DNA of 64,000 bases from Bacteroidales bacterium (GTDB lineage: Bacteria; Bacteroidota; Bacteroidia; Bacteroidales; P3), in NCBI GenBank assembly GCA_017522065.1, contig JAFXAD010000024.1, forward strand, positions 98,003 through 162,002, given 5' to 3'. The notes beneath the pieces are model-generated. The model saw nothing but the letters and a program-made list of their open reading frames with translations, made no database searches and was not told the DNA's origin. Made by a program: the position numbers and the translations under genes. The first letter of the stretch is position 1. Every line of letters starts with the position of its first letter. Below are positions 18,369-25,202 of the stretch, in pieces.

Positions 18369-18713
18369 TCAAACATATTGCTTCAAATCGTCGAGTGTCA
18401 TTCCCAGCACGCTGAGTCTCTGCATAAAAGCAGGCAGTTCATCTTCGAGGAATTCTTTGCGTTGCAGCTGCAGGATGCGTTCTTTTGCATCGGGAGCGAC
18501 GAAATATCCCACTCCGCGACGGTTATAGATGATTTCGGCCTGCTGCAGGTGGTCGAACGAGCGCATCACCGTGTTGGGGTTCACGCCCAGCTGCACGGCC
18601 ACGTCGCGTACACTCGGTATGCGGTCGTCAGCCATCCACTCGCCGCCCACAATGCGTTCGCACAGCGTATCGGCAATCTGCTGATATATCGGTTTTTGTT
18701 TTTTAAAGTCCAT
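18369..18713 (-). CDS. GntR family transcriptional regulator (YtrA-like)
   Basis: A 114-aa protein made of a GntR winged helix (residues ~8-75: PIYQQIADTLCERIVGGEW, IPSVRDVAVQLGVNPNTVMRSFDHLQQAEIIYNRRGVGYFV) plus a short helical C-terminus. This short architecture is the YtrA subfamily, which characteristically regulates adjacent ABC-transporter operons and lacks a large effector-binding domain. The context fits: an ABC ATPase, a permease and a YbjQ-like gene lie upstream on the same strand. It probably autoregulates this block. A hairpin repeat element separates it from the YbjQ gene. Confidence 0.9.
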   Translation of the reverse strand: MDFKKQKPIYQQIADTLCERIVGGEWMADDRIPSVRDVAVQLGVNPNTVMRSFDHLQQAEIIYNRRGVGYFVAPDAKERILQLQRKEFLEDELPAFMQRLSVLGMTLDDLKQYV

Positions 18714-18732
18714 AGTTGTTGGTTTTAAACGA

Positions 18733-18819
18733 TAACTTTAACCTTAACTTTAACCTCAGAATGTTTTCAGCAATCCGTGATGCGTCAGCCGGTTAAGGTT
18801 AACGTTATGGTTAAGGTTA
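18733..18819. repeat. Hairpin repeat element, copy 1
   Basis: The left arm TAACTTTAACCTTAACTTTAACC (about 18733-18755) and the right arm, made of GGTTAAGG/GGTTAACG units (18791-18819), are near-complementary. They flank a ~35-nt core containing CAGAATG, CAGCAATCCGTGATGC and TCAGCC. The same arms and core recur three more times in the next two intergenic gaps. Confidence 0.8.
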
Positions 18820-18825
18820 CGAACA

Positions 18826-19134
18826 TTAATTGAATTTCACTGCCGTTCCGTAGACCAGCACTTCGGCGGCCTGAGCCATAATGGACGACGTGGTGTAGCG
18901 GACACCGATGACGGCATCGGCGCCCATACGACGGGCCTGTTCCACCATACGCTCGGTGGCCATGTGGCGCGCCTTTTCCATCATATCGGTATACGAACGG
19001 AGTTCGCCGCCAACAATGTTCTTGATACTCTGTCCGAGGTCGCTGAATACGTTTTTCGACTGAATGGTGCTGCCAGTAACGACGCCCAGCGCACGATAGT
19101 TTCCCTGAATATTTTCTATTGTGTAAAGTTCCAT
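18826..19134 (-). CDS. YbjQ/DUF74 family heavy-metal-binding-like protein
   Basis: A 102-aa cytoplasmic protein that matches the YbjQ family along its whole length: the GVVTGSTIQSKN motif near the N-terminus, MEKARHMATERMVEQARRMGADAVIGVRY in the middle (20-residue windows match well) and a final strand VLVYGTAVK. Family members form pentameric beta-rich rings; their molecular function is not established. The gene lies between the GntR regulator and the ABC permease and probably belongs to the same transcription unit. Hairpin repeats sit on both sides. Confidence 0.88.
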   Translation of the reverse strand: MELYTIENIQGNYRALGVVTGSTIQSKNVFSDLGQSIKNIVGGELRSYTDMMEKARHMATERMVEQARRMGADAVIGVRYTTSSIMAQAAEVLVYGTAVKFN

Positions 19135-19149
19135 AGTTGTTGTTGTTTT

Positions 19150-19314
19150 AAACTTTAACCTTGACCTTAACGTTAACCTCAGAATGATTCCAGCAATCCG
19201 TGATGCATCTGCCGGTTAAGGTTAACCTCAGAATGTTTTCAGCAATCCGTGATGCGTCAGCCGGTTAAGGTTAAGGTTAAAGTTAAAGTTAACGTTAAAG
19301 TTAAAGTTAACGTT
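19150..19314. repeat. Hairpin repeat element, copies 2 and 3 in tandem
   Basis: Two copies of the CAGAATG...CAGCAATCCGTGATGC...GCCGGTTAAGG element (cores at about 19179-19215 and 19227-19264) share a central arm. They are flanked by AACTTTAACCTTGACCTTAACG on the left and a long GTTAAAGTTAACGTTAAAG run on the right. They fill almost the whole gap between the permease and the YbjQ gene. Confidence 0.8.
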
Positions 19315-19319
19315 ATTAA

Positions 19320-20114
19320 TTAATACTGCATTTTCTTAAGTCTGCGATAGGTGAAGAAGCACATCACGGCTGTGAATAGGAGCTCGAAGCCGAGGTTCAA
19401 CCAGAACATCAGGTTGTACAGGAAGCGTTCGTCCTTGCCTTCGAACCATTTGGCAAACCGCTCGACCCAGTTGAAATCCCAGTCCAGATGAATCATTATC
19501 GGAGCGATTACCACCATCGCCACAAAGCCTATCAGCAGCAGCCAAAGGACAGTCTTGATAAATTTGTTTTTCTTGAAGATGGTGTTGGTGAAGAGGAATA
19601 TCGACGAGATTGATACGATACCCACATAGAAAAGGACTACACCGCGGAACCCGAAGAAAGTGGGGAAACCGTAAGCCGACGCATACAGATCCGCATTCCA
19701 CAGATAATCCTTATAGGGGCCGAAAGGCAGTATGGTGAGCAACGTGTCGACGGCACAAGAGCCGACGAAGACAGCCAGTGGACTGACGACGAAGCTATAG
19801 AGCAGCATACTCCAGAATTTCTCGCACAGCGAGGCAGGCAGCATAGCGAAATAGTTGCCCTTGCCCTGCAGGTTGCAGCTGCCATAGATTTTCAGCGGCG
19901 CAATGATGGCGGCAAGATTCACCAAAAAATTAATTAAACGCATACGCACAAAAGGAGAACTGTCGCCTTCGCCCAAACCGAGGGCCACCTCCAGCATCCA
20001 AAGCATAGCCGGCACCAGCATGATGATAAGCAGACTCAGTCCGTAAAGGTTGTATGCACTGTGGAAATCGCGAACCACGACCTTTTTGAAACGATTGAAA
20101 TCGAAATTTTTCAT
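19320..20114 (-). CDS. ABC transporter permease-like membrane protein
   Basis: 264 aa with about six hydrophobic segments (near residues 24-46, 62-78, 104-128, 155-178, 188-210 and 235-255). The N-terminus is short and cytoplasmic with many basic residues (MKNFDFNRFKKVVVRDFH). I see no named domain beyond the general ABC-2-like layout. The assignment rests on topology and on position: the ABC ATPase gene ends 120 bp upstream on the same strand and a YtrA-type regulator follows. It would form the membrane channel of that ABC system; the substrate is unknown. Confidence 0.7.
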   Translation of the reverse strand: MKNFDFNRFKKVVVRDFHSAYNLYGLSLLIIMLVPAMLWMLEVALGLGEGDSSPFVRMRLINFLVNLAAIIAPLKIYGSCNLQGKGNYFAMLPASLCEKFWSMLLYSFVVSPLAVFVGSCAVDTLLTILPFGPYKDYLWNADLYASAYGFPTFFGFRGVVLFYVGIVSISSIFLFTNTIFKKNKFIKTVLWLLLIGFVAMVVIAPIMIHLDWDFNWVERFAKWFEGKDERFLYNLMFWLNLGFELLFTAVMCFFTYRRLKKMQY

Positions 20115-20131
20115 TTTATGATGTTTTTTCT

Positions 20132-20227
20132 CTAACTTTAACCTTGACCTTAACTTTAACCTCAGAATGAATCCAGCAATTCGTAATGCATCAGCCTATT
20201 AAGGTTAAGGTTAACGTTAAGGTTAAC
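20132..20227. repeat. Hairpin repeat element, copy 4
   Basis: The left arm is TAACTTTAACCTTGACCTTAACTTTAACC, the core is CAGAATGAATCCAGCAATTCGTAATGC, and the right arm is TTAAGGTTAAGGTTAACG. It is slightly diverged from copies 1-3. It occupies the gap between the ATPase and the permease. Confidence 0.78.
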
Positions 20228-20234
20228 AATAATG

Positions 20235-21062
20235 TTATTCAAAAATATTTTTAACCATAGCGCTGTTTCTCAGTACGGCGTTGAAAAGGGCCTCGATGTT
20301 CAGCTGGCTTTCGCCCAGGCCGTTGTTGACCAGCACATTGAGGTAGCCACCGGGCATCATCTCGCTGTAGAGGGCGTCGGGGCGCTGCTGGCCGCCATAC
20401 TCGAAATAGAGCTTTTCGGTGATCTTCTCGACTGGGGCGTTGAGCAGCACGCTGTTGCTCGACAGGATGATGATGGGGTCGATCAGGTTCTCGACGTCCT
20501 TCACCTGATGGGTCGAGATGATGATGGTCTGCTCGGCGCCGATGCGCTCAGTCAGTATGCGGCGGAAGTCGGCCTTCGAGGGGATGTCCAGTCCGTTGGT
20601 CGGCTCGTCCAGCAGCAGGTAGTCCGTGTTCAGCGCCAGCGCGCAGGCCAGCAGCGACTTCTTCTGCTGTCCGAAGCTCATTTCCTTGAACTTGCGCAGC
20701 GGGTCCACCTTCAGTTCGGCCGACAGGCGGTGCAGCTCGTCGCTGCTGTGCTTGGGGTAGAACACCGCTAGGTCGCGGAAGAAGCTGTCGGGCGTTGCGC
20801 TGTCGGGCAGCGGCACCTCGTCGGGCAGCAGGAAGATGTTCTGCAAAAACTCAGGCCGACGGTCGAAGCTCGTGTAGTCGTCCACCATGCAGCTACCTGC
20901 CGTGGGACGCAGCAGGCCGCTGATGACCTTCAGCAGGGTGGTCTTCCCTACCCCATTCTCGCCCAGAAGTCCGTAGATGGCACCCTTCTGGAACTGCAGA
21001 TTGATGTTGTCGAAAACGTGCGTCGTCTTGTACGCAAACGAGAAATCTTTAATGTCAATCAT
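20235..21062 (-). CDS. ABC transporter ATP-binding protein
   Basis: 275 aa. Walker A GENGVGKTT (residues ~35-43), a signature region with the unusual form MSFGQQKKS in place of LSGGQ, Walker B YLLLDEPTNGLD and the switch histidine in STHQV are all present. The C-terminal ~70 residues are an extension typical of multidrug/lantibiotic-type (CcmA/YtrB-like) ATPases. It powers the membrane protein encoded next. A canonical promoter lies upstream, so this is the first gene of the ABC-permease-YbjQ-GntR block. The variant signature motif is worth noting but does occur in this subfamily. Confidence 0.93.
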   Translation of the reverse strand: MIDIKDFSFAYKTTHVFDNINLQFQKGAIYGLLGENGVGKTTLLKVISGLLRPTAGSCMVDDYTSFDRRPEFLQNIFLLPDEVPLPDSATPDSFFRDLAVFYPKHSSDELHRLSAELKVDPLRKFKEMSFGQQKKSLLACALALNTDYLLLDEPTNGLDIPSKADFRRILTERIGAEQTIIISTHQVKDVENLIDPIIILSSNSVLLNAPVEKITEKLYFEYGGQQRPDALYSEMMPGGYLNVLVNNGLGESQLNIEALFNAVLRNSAMVKNIFE

Positions 21063-21131
21063 TTTCTGATAAGTTTTATTTATTATTTATTTTTCTATTT
21101 TTCAATTCGTTGTACAATTATTTCACTACTG

Positions 21132-21183
21132 TATTAGTTTATTAGTACACTGCAAAAGTACAACAACTTTTGAAACCACCAAA
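21132..21183 (-). promoter_or_regulatory. Promoter of the ABC/GntR block with adjacent direct repeat
   Basis: On the minus strand, TTTG (21183-21180), a 19-bp spacer and TACTTTTG (21160-21153) form a canonical Bacteroidota promoter. Just downstream, 21132-21146 holds the direct repeat TATTAGT-TTATTAGT, a candidate operator for the YtrA-type regulator. Confidence 0.75.
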
Positions 21184-21567
21184 TTTTTTAAGAAAAAAAA
21201 TATAAATTTTTACTCGAAAAGTAAATCTCCTGCTCGCCTGCGGCCTCGCGAAATCATATAAATCTTGTAAATTATTCGCTCCGCATCATTGCAATGACCG
21301 CTGTCGTCTGAACCAACGACATACCACTGCAAAACGCAAAAACGGCCTTGCATCATTGCAAGGCCGTTATCGTGATGTTTATTTTACAGTGTTTCCTTTT
21401 TAATTGCACCAGAATACATTCTTTTCGGCCGTTTTAATTTCATTTGGACCTTGAGACACTCTTTTCACCGCCTTTTGATCTCATAACACCCTTGTAAAAC
21501 CCTGTTTCAATTTCAAAAAAACTTTTGTAACCCGCGACATGCGGTGTCATAGGCGGTTGACCATATT
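21184..21567. other. Non-coding AT-rich stretch with one hairpin
   Basis: I see no gene here. The only clear structure is a 12-bp hairpin, 21341-21352 with 21357-21368 (AACGGCCTTGCA, 4-nt loop), followed by a T-rich but interrupted run on the + strand. It could be an orphan terminator. Confidence 0.5.
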
Positions 21568-21762
21568 TTATTCGATCCACTTCAAGTAGAACATATTGTT
21601 CTTGTAGTCGAAGATGAAGTTGAAGTGGCGGAAGTCTGCGGCAGGTGCAGGCAAATGAATTAAAAACAAAGGGAAACTTTTGTTCTCCGCTACGCTACCG
21701 GAACGGCCACGAGCAGATCCTTCATCCTCTCCGATTACTTGTGCAATCTGTAAGGGTAAAAA
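21568..21762 (-). pseudogene. Remnant of a gene 3' end
   Basis: An open frame without a start codon runs for 64 codons on the minus strand to a stop at 21568. Its last 28 residues (...DFRHFNFIFDYKNNMFYLKWIE) look like a genuine protein C-terminus. There is a stop immediately upstream (21763-21765), and no matching N-terminal part is nearby, so it looks like the decayed 3' end of a lost gene. I cannot identify the family. Confidence 0.35.
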
Positions 21763-21796
21763 TCAGCGAGTTATAAATATTATAATCCATATTCAA

Positions 21797-22105
21797 TTAG
21801 TTGATAATCATTTTCGAGGGCAATATCTTGTCCACTATCGCCACGTTGCCTTCGATATGGAAAATGATGTTCAGCTGCTTGTTGTGGGTGCGCATTTGCT
21901 TGGCGTGAGGGTGGTAGTGCCGAACGGAACGGTAACGGCTTTCGGGTATGATACCTGCCAGATAACTCAGCGACATAATCTCAGCCTGCAGCTCCCGCGC
22001 ATATTTGGCCGCGTGTTCAGGAGTGCTGACTGAAACAATATAGTCGGCAATGTCGCCAATGTCAGCAAAGGCCGTGTCGAGGATTCTGACCGTGTAGACC
22101 CTCAT
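21797..22105 (-). CDS. RelE/ParE family toxin
   Basis: A 102-aa protein with the ParE/RelE-type layout: N-terminal strand YTVRILDTAFADIGDIADYI, a helical middle (AAKYARELQAEIMSL) and three C-terminal strands including YRSVRHYHPHAKQMRTH, LNIIFHIEGNVAIVDKIL. Toxins of this family either cleave ribosome-bound mRNA or poison gyrase; the YRSVR...IIF form is closer to ParE-like plasmid-stabilisation proteins, but the target cannot be decided. The start overlaps the stop of the upstream antitoxin gene by 4 bp, the usual antitoxin-first arrangement. Confidence 0.85.
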   Translation of the reverse strand: MRVYTVRILDTAFADIGDIADYIVSVSTPEHAAKYARELQAEIMSLSYLAGIIPESRYRSVRHYHPHAKQMRTHNKQLNIIFHIEGNVAIVDKILPSKMIIN

Positions 22106-22338
22106 AGCCTCTCCAGCACAGCCTGTTCCAACTTGTCGATAAACTCCTCGACGGTGTGCAGCCGCTCTTTGGGCGTGGCCACCGTCTGCTTGTTGGCGCG
22201 TATTTTCTGCTCAAAAACGCGATTGAATTCCTCGCCCGCAACACAGCCTTCTGGAATTGCAGTATGGGTCTTTGCATCTTTTCGAGCTTGCGAGACATCA
22301 GGTTTCGTCGGCGTTGTGCATGCTACTTGTGATTCCAT
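22102..22338 (-). CDS. Antitoxin of the RelE/ParE-type pair
   Basis: A 78-aa protein if translation starts at MESQVACTT (22338). The longer frame to 22389 is excluded because the TACTTTTG promoter element lies within it at 22367-22360. The C-terminus is helical and charged (TVEEFIDKLEQAVLERL) and would wrap the toxin. I recognise no clear DNA-binding motif in the disordered-looking N-terminus. The 4-bp overlap with the toxin start indicates translational coupling. The assignment is mainly from context. Confidence 0.7.
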   Translation of the reverse strand: MESQVACTTPTKPDVSQARKDAKTHTAIPEGCVAGEEFNRVFEQKIRANKQTVATPKERLHTVEEFIDKLEQAVLERL

Positions 22339-22359
22339 TTTGTCGTTGTTTTCGATTTG

Positions 22360-22390
22360 CAAAAGTACGAAAAATTCTCGGATTGACAAA
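22360..22390 (-). promoter_or_regulatory. Promoter of the toxin-antitoxin pair
   Basis: Minus strand TTTG (22390-22387), 19-bp spacer, TACTTTTG (22367-22360): an exact match to the Bacteroidota consensus, 22 nt upstream of the chosen antitoxin start. Confidence 0.85.
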
Positions 22391-22496
22391 ATTATAATAA
22401 AAATAAGTTTCTACAAACGGATATAATATTTTTTCGCTAAAAACGTTTATCGTATTGATATCTCAATTCGCTTGTCACTAATTAAAAACAAATACT

Positions 22497-23675
22497 ATGC
22501 ACGACTTTACTTTTCAAAACCCTGTCAAGATTCATTTTGGTCACGAGAAACTGGCCCTTATCGGCGAAGAACTGAAGAAATTCGGCAAACGCGTGCTCCT
22601 CACCTACGGTGGTGGCAGCATCAAGCGCATAGGCCTCTACGACCGCGTGGTTGAGGAGGTCAAGAAGGCTGGTATGGAGCTCTATGAGCTGCCCGGCATC
22701 GAACCCAATCCCCGCATCGGCTCGGTGCGCGAGGGGGCACGCCTCTGCAAGGAGCACAACATCGACGTGCTGCTGGCCGTCGGTGGCGGAAGCACCATCG
22801 ACTGCACCAAATGGATTGCCGCAGCAGCCTGCGTGGACCACGACGCATGGGACTTCTTCGACTACGAGAAATGGTCGCCCGTCAACAAGGCCCTGCCCAT
22901 CGTCAGCGTGCTGACCCTCTCGGCCACAGGCTCCGAAATGGACAGCGGCGGCGTCATCAGCAACCCCGAGACCGACGACAAGCGCGGCCGCCTCAGCCCA
23001 CTGCTGTTCCCCAAAGTGTCGTTCCTCGACCCCTCACTCACCTACACCGTCAGCCCCTACCAGACGGCTTGCGGCAGCGCCGACATATTCTCGCACCTGA
23101 TGGAGGAATACTTCACCACCGGCGAGCCCATGTTTATGATTGACACCTTCATAGAGGGTATGATGCGCACCATTGTCCGCTACGCACCCATCGCTATGCG
23201 CGAGCCCGACAACTACGAGGCCCGCGCCAACCTGATGTGGGCATCGTCGTGGGCCATCAACGGCCTCATCGGTGCCGACAAGGGACAGGCCTGGAGCTGC
23301 CACCCGATGGAGCACGAGCTGTCGGCCGTATACGACATCACCCACGGCCATGGCCTGGCCATCCTCTCACCGCGCTGGCTCGAGTTCTGTATGGACGACG
23401 AGACAACGCCGCGCATTGCCCGCTTCGGCATCACCGTCTTCGGCCTCGACCCCACCCTGCCCCAACGCGAACTGGCCCTGCGCGCCATCGACCAACTCAG
23501 CCACTTCCTTTTCGACATCCTCGGCCTGAAGCGTACCCTGCCCGAGCTCAACATCGACGAGAGCCACTTCGACTCGATGGCAGCCAAGGCCGTACTGCCC
23601 TACAATGGCACCATCCCCGGCTTCCGCCCGCTGACCAAGGACGATGTGGTAAGCATCTACCGGATGTGTATGTGA
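22497..23675 (+). CDS. Iron-containing alcohol dehydrogenase (BDH/YqhD type)
   Basis: 392 aa, NAD(P)H-dependent group III alcohol dehydrogenase acting on aldehydes such as butanal. The Rossmann part carries VLLTYGGGSIKRIGLYD and the pyrophosphate-binding VGGGSTIDCTKWIA. The metal site is supplied by SADIFSHLMEEY (Asp, His) and by the later HPMEHELSA and HGHGLAIL histidines, all in the usual order. Length and sequence fit the butanol dehydrogenase/YqhD clade, whose members reduce short-chain and lipid-peroxidation aldehydes. Preference for NADPH or NADH is not decidable here. It is monocistronic, with a remnant and a terminator downstream. Confidence 0.93.
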   Translation: MHDFTFQNPVKIHFGHEKLALIGEELKKFGKRVLLTYGGGSIKRIGLYDRVVEEVKKAGMELYELPGIEPNPRIGSVREGARLCKEHNIDVLLAVGGGSTIDCTKWIAAAACVDHDAWDFFDYEKWSPVNKALPIVSVLTLSATGSEMDSGGVISNPETDDKRGRLSPLLFPKVSFLDPSLTYTVSPYQTACGSADIFSHLMEEYFTTGEPMFMIDTFIEGMMRTIVRYAPIAMREPDNYEARANLMWASSWAINGLIGADKGQAWSCHPMEHELSAVYDITHGHGLAILSPRWLEFCMDDETTPRIARFGITVFGLDPTLPQRELALRAIDQLSHFLFDILGLKRTLPELNIDESHFDSMAAKAVLPYNGTIPGFRPLTKDDVVSIYRMCM

Positions 23676-23720
23676 CATGTGACAAGTGATTTAAATTTTC
23701 AATTCTCATATTTCATTTCT

Positions 23721-23801
23721 ATGAGTGAATACTGTACCTACTTGCCCTCCGACAACGCCGAAGTCGTCAACCTCGGCTTACGCCTCGTGCTGGTGCCCTG
23801 A
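23721..23801 (+). pseudogene. Short remnant resembling a formylglycine-enzyme-like C-terminus
   Basis: A 26-codon frame begins MSEYCTYLPSDN and ends NLGLRLVLVP. The ending resembles the GFRLVL-type C-terminus of formylglycine-generating/SUMF1-like proteins, which suggests a decayed gene end. It may equally be a chance ORF. It is followed directly by a strong terminator, which supports a former gene 3' end. Confidence 0.3.
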
Positions 23802-23823
23802 GGCAAACACTTGTCTACGACCG

Positions 23824-23866
23824 AAGCTCCGCAGGATCGCCACCGATTCTGCGGAGCTTTTATTAT
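23824..23866 (+). terminator. Intrinsic terminator
   Basis: A perfect 11-bp stem, AAGCTCCGCAG (23824-23834) with CTGCGGAGCTT (23849-23859), with a 14-nt loop and TTATTATTTG after it. It would end the alcohol dehydrogenase transcript. Confidence 0.8.
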
Positions 23867-23921
23867 TTGCAAATGCCACATATATTGCTTGCGGGTTTAG
23901 TCTCCCGCGTTGGGGGCCTCC

Positions 23922-24127
23922 CGCTCGCGAGCGAGCGAAATCTTGAAAATCTTGGAAATCTTTTATTTTAAGAGCACTGGCAAATCTTTGAATTCTGATG
24001 GAATCTTGGAAATGGTTTCCGACTGCGTCGGAAATGAAGTTAATGTCGATGTCTAAATTATTTCTGGCAATTCCTGGATGATTTATGGAAATTCCTGTTT
24101 TAAAATCACGCTCGCGAGCGAGCGAAA
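23922..24127. repeat. Two copies of a 19-bp GC-rich palindrome-containing repeat
   Basis: CGCTCGCGAGCGAGCGAAA occurs at 23922-23940 and identically at 24109-24127. It contains the palindrome GCTCGCGAGC. The DNA between is AT-rich, with repeated GGAAATC words and no gene; this part of 23801-24272 seems to be decayed sequence. Confidence 0.7.
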
Positions 24128-24199
24128 AGCCATTCCGTTACGACGGATTTGCAATCCGCAAAGCAGAATATAATCAATTTTCAATTCATAAATGTCATT

Positions 24200-24240
24200 G
24201 CAAAAATAGAGAGTACCAAACCGCGAGGTGGTACTCTCTA
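24200..24240 (-). terminator. Terminator of the YD-repeat-like gene
   Basis: TAGAGAGTACCA (24207-24218) pairs perfectly with TGGTACTCTCTA (24229-24240) around a 10-nt loop. On the minus strand it is followed by TTTTTG, and it lies 33 bp after the stop at 24273. Confidence 0.85.
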
Positions 24241-24272
24241 TTTACTTATGGTATTAAGTATTATGCCCAAGG

Positions 24273-25100
24273 TCAATCTGCCGGGAAAGCAATCTCGCGC
24301 TCAATGACCTGATAGGGGTTGTTGTTGCGGAAGATGGTCTGGCGTACCCAGTTGTCGTCCTCGTCGTACTCGTAGACGTAACTGTGCTTCCAGTTCAGGT
24401 GCTCGTCGTAGTTGAACGAGCTGACTTCGACGACGTTGTCGTGGTCGTCGTAGTAGTAGGTGGTCAGGGCTACAAGGAACTCGTCGGCATCGTAGAAGCG
24501 CCACTCGATGCGGTTGCCGCGATTGTCGTACTTGTAGAGGTAGCGCTGCATGAGGTCGCCTTCGGGGTTGTAGAACTCGAGTTCGGTGTTGTTGCCCATG
24601 TTGTCGTACTTGTAGACACGACGCTCGGTCATCTGGCCGTCGGCACCGTAGCTCTGTTCCTCGACAAGGCGGTTGTTCTCGTACTTGCTGGTCTCTTTCT
24701 TCGACATACGCTCTTTCATATAGACAGTACGGGCAATGCGGTTGCCGTTCTTGTCGTTGAGGTATGCCGTACGGCCGGTCAGCTGGTTGGCCTTGTTGTA
24801 CTCGTTCCAGCCGAGGGCGTAGCCGTTGACGTCGAAATAGTAGGAGAAATAGGTATATTCACCATTGGTGCGACGGATCTTGTCGGCAAAATTGCCGCGT
24901 TTGTCAAAAGTTATACTGTCTATGCATACAAGCTGCCGACCTCCGTTCTTGCCACCAAACATGTTATACGTGTACTCAATGACATAGAGGGCGTTGCCGT
25001 GGATGCCCATCTCGGTGCGGCTGTTCTTGCGAGGACCACCGCCAGCAAGCGCAGAGCCTGCTATGGAAAGCACTAATGCGAGGGTGAAGAGTCTTTTCAT
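24273..25100 (-). CDS. Secreted protein with YD/MORN-like aromatic repeats
   Basis: 275 aa with a signal peptide (MKRLFTLALVLSIAGSALAGG). From about residue 70 to 265 it consists of ~20-residue beta-hairpin units with the pattern Y.YD..GN..E..FY (for example KYDNMGNNTELEFYNPEG, KYDNRGNRIEWRFYDADE, YYDDHDNVVEVSSFNYDE), similar to YD repeats of RHS proteins and to toxin/immunity-like repeat proteins. There is no RHS core cleavage motif and no sorting domain, so it is a small free secreted or periplasmic repeat protein of unknown function. It is flanked by its own terminator. Confidence 0.75.
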   Translation of the reverse strand: MKRLFTLALVLSIAGSALAGGGPRKNSRTEMGIHGNALYVIEYTYNMFGGKNGGRQLVCIDSITFDKRGNFADKIRRTNGEYTYFSYYFDVNGYALGWNEYNKANQLTGRTAYLNDKNGNRIARTVYMKERMSKKETSKYENNRLVEEQSYGADGQMTERRVYKYDNMGNNTELEFYNPEGDLMQRYLYKYDNRGNRIEWRFYDADEFLVALTTYYYDDHDNVVEVSSFNYDEHLNWKHSYVYEYDEDDNWVRQTIFRNNNPYQVIEREIAFPAD

Positions 25101-25202
25101 ATTATTGATATAGTAATGTTTAATATTTTAAGTTATTCTGAACACGCATTGGAGAGCTGTTCAAGTTTCTATTCCGAATTTTATTTATAACGCACGTCGT
25201 TT

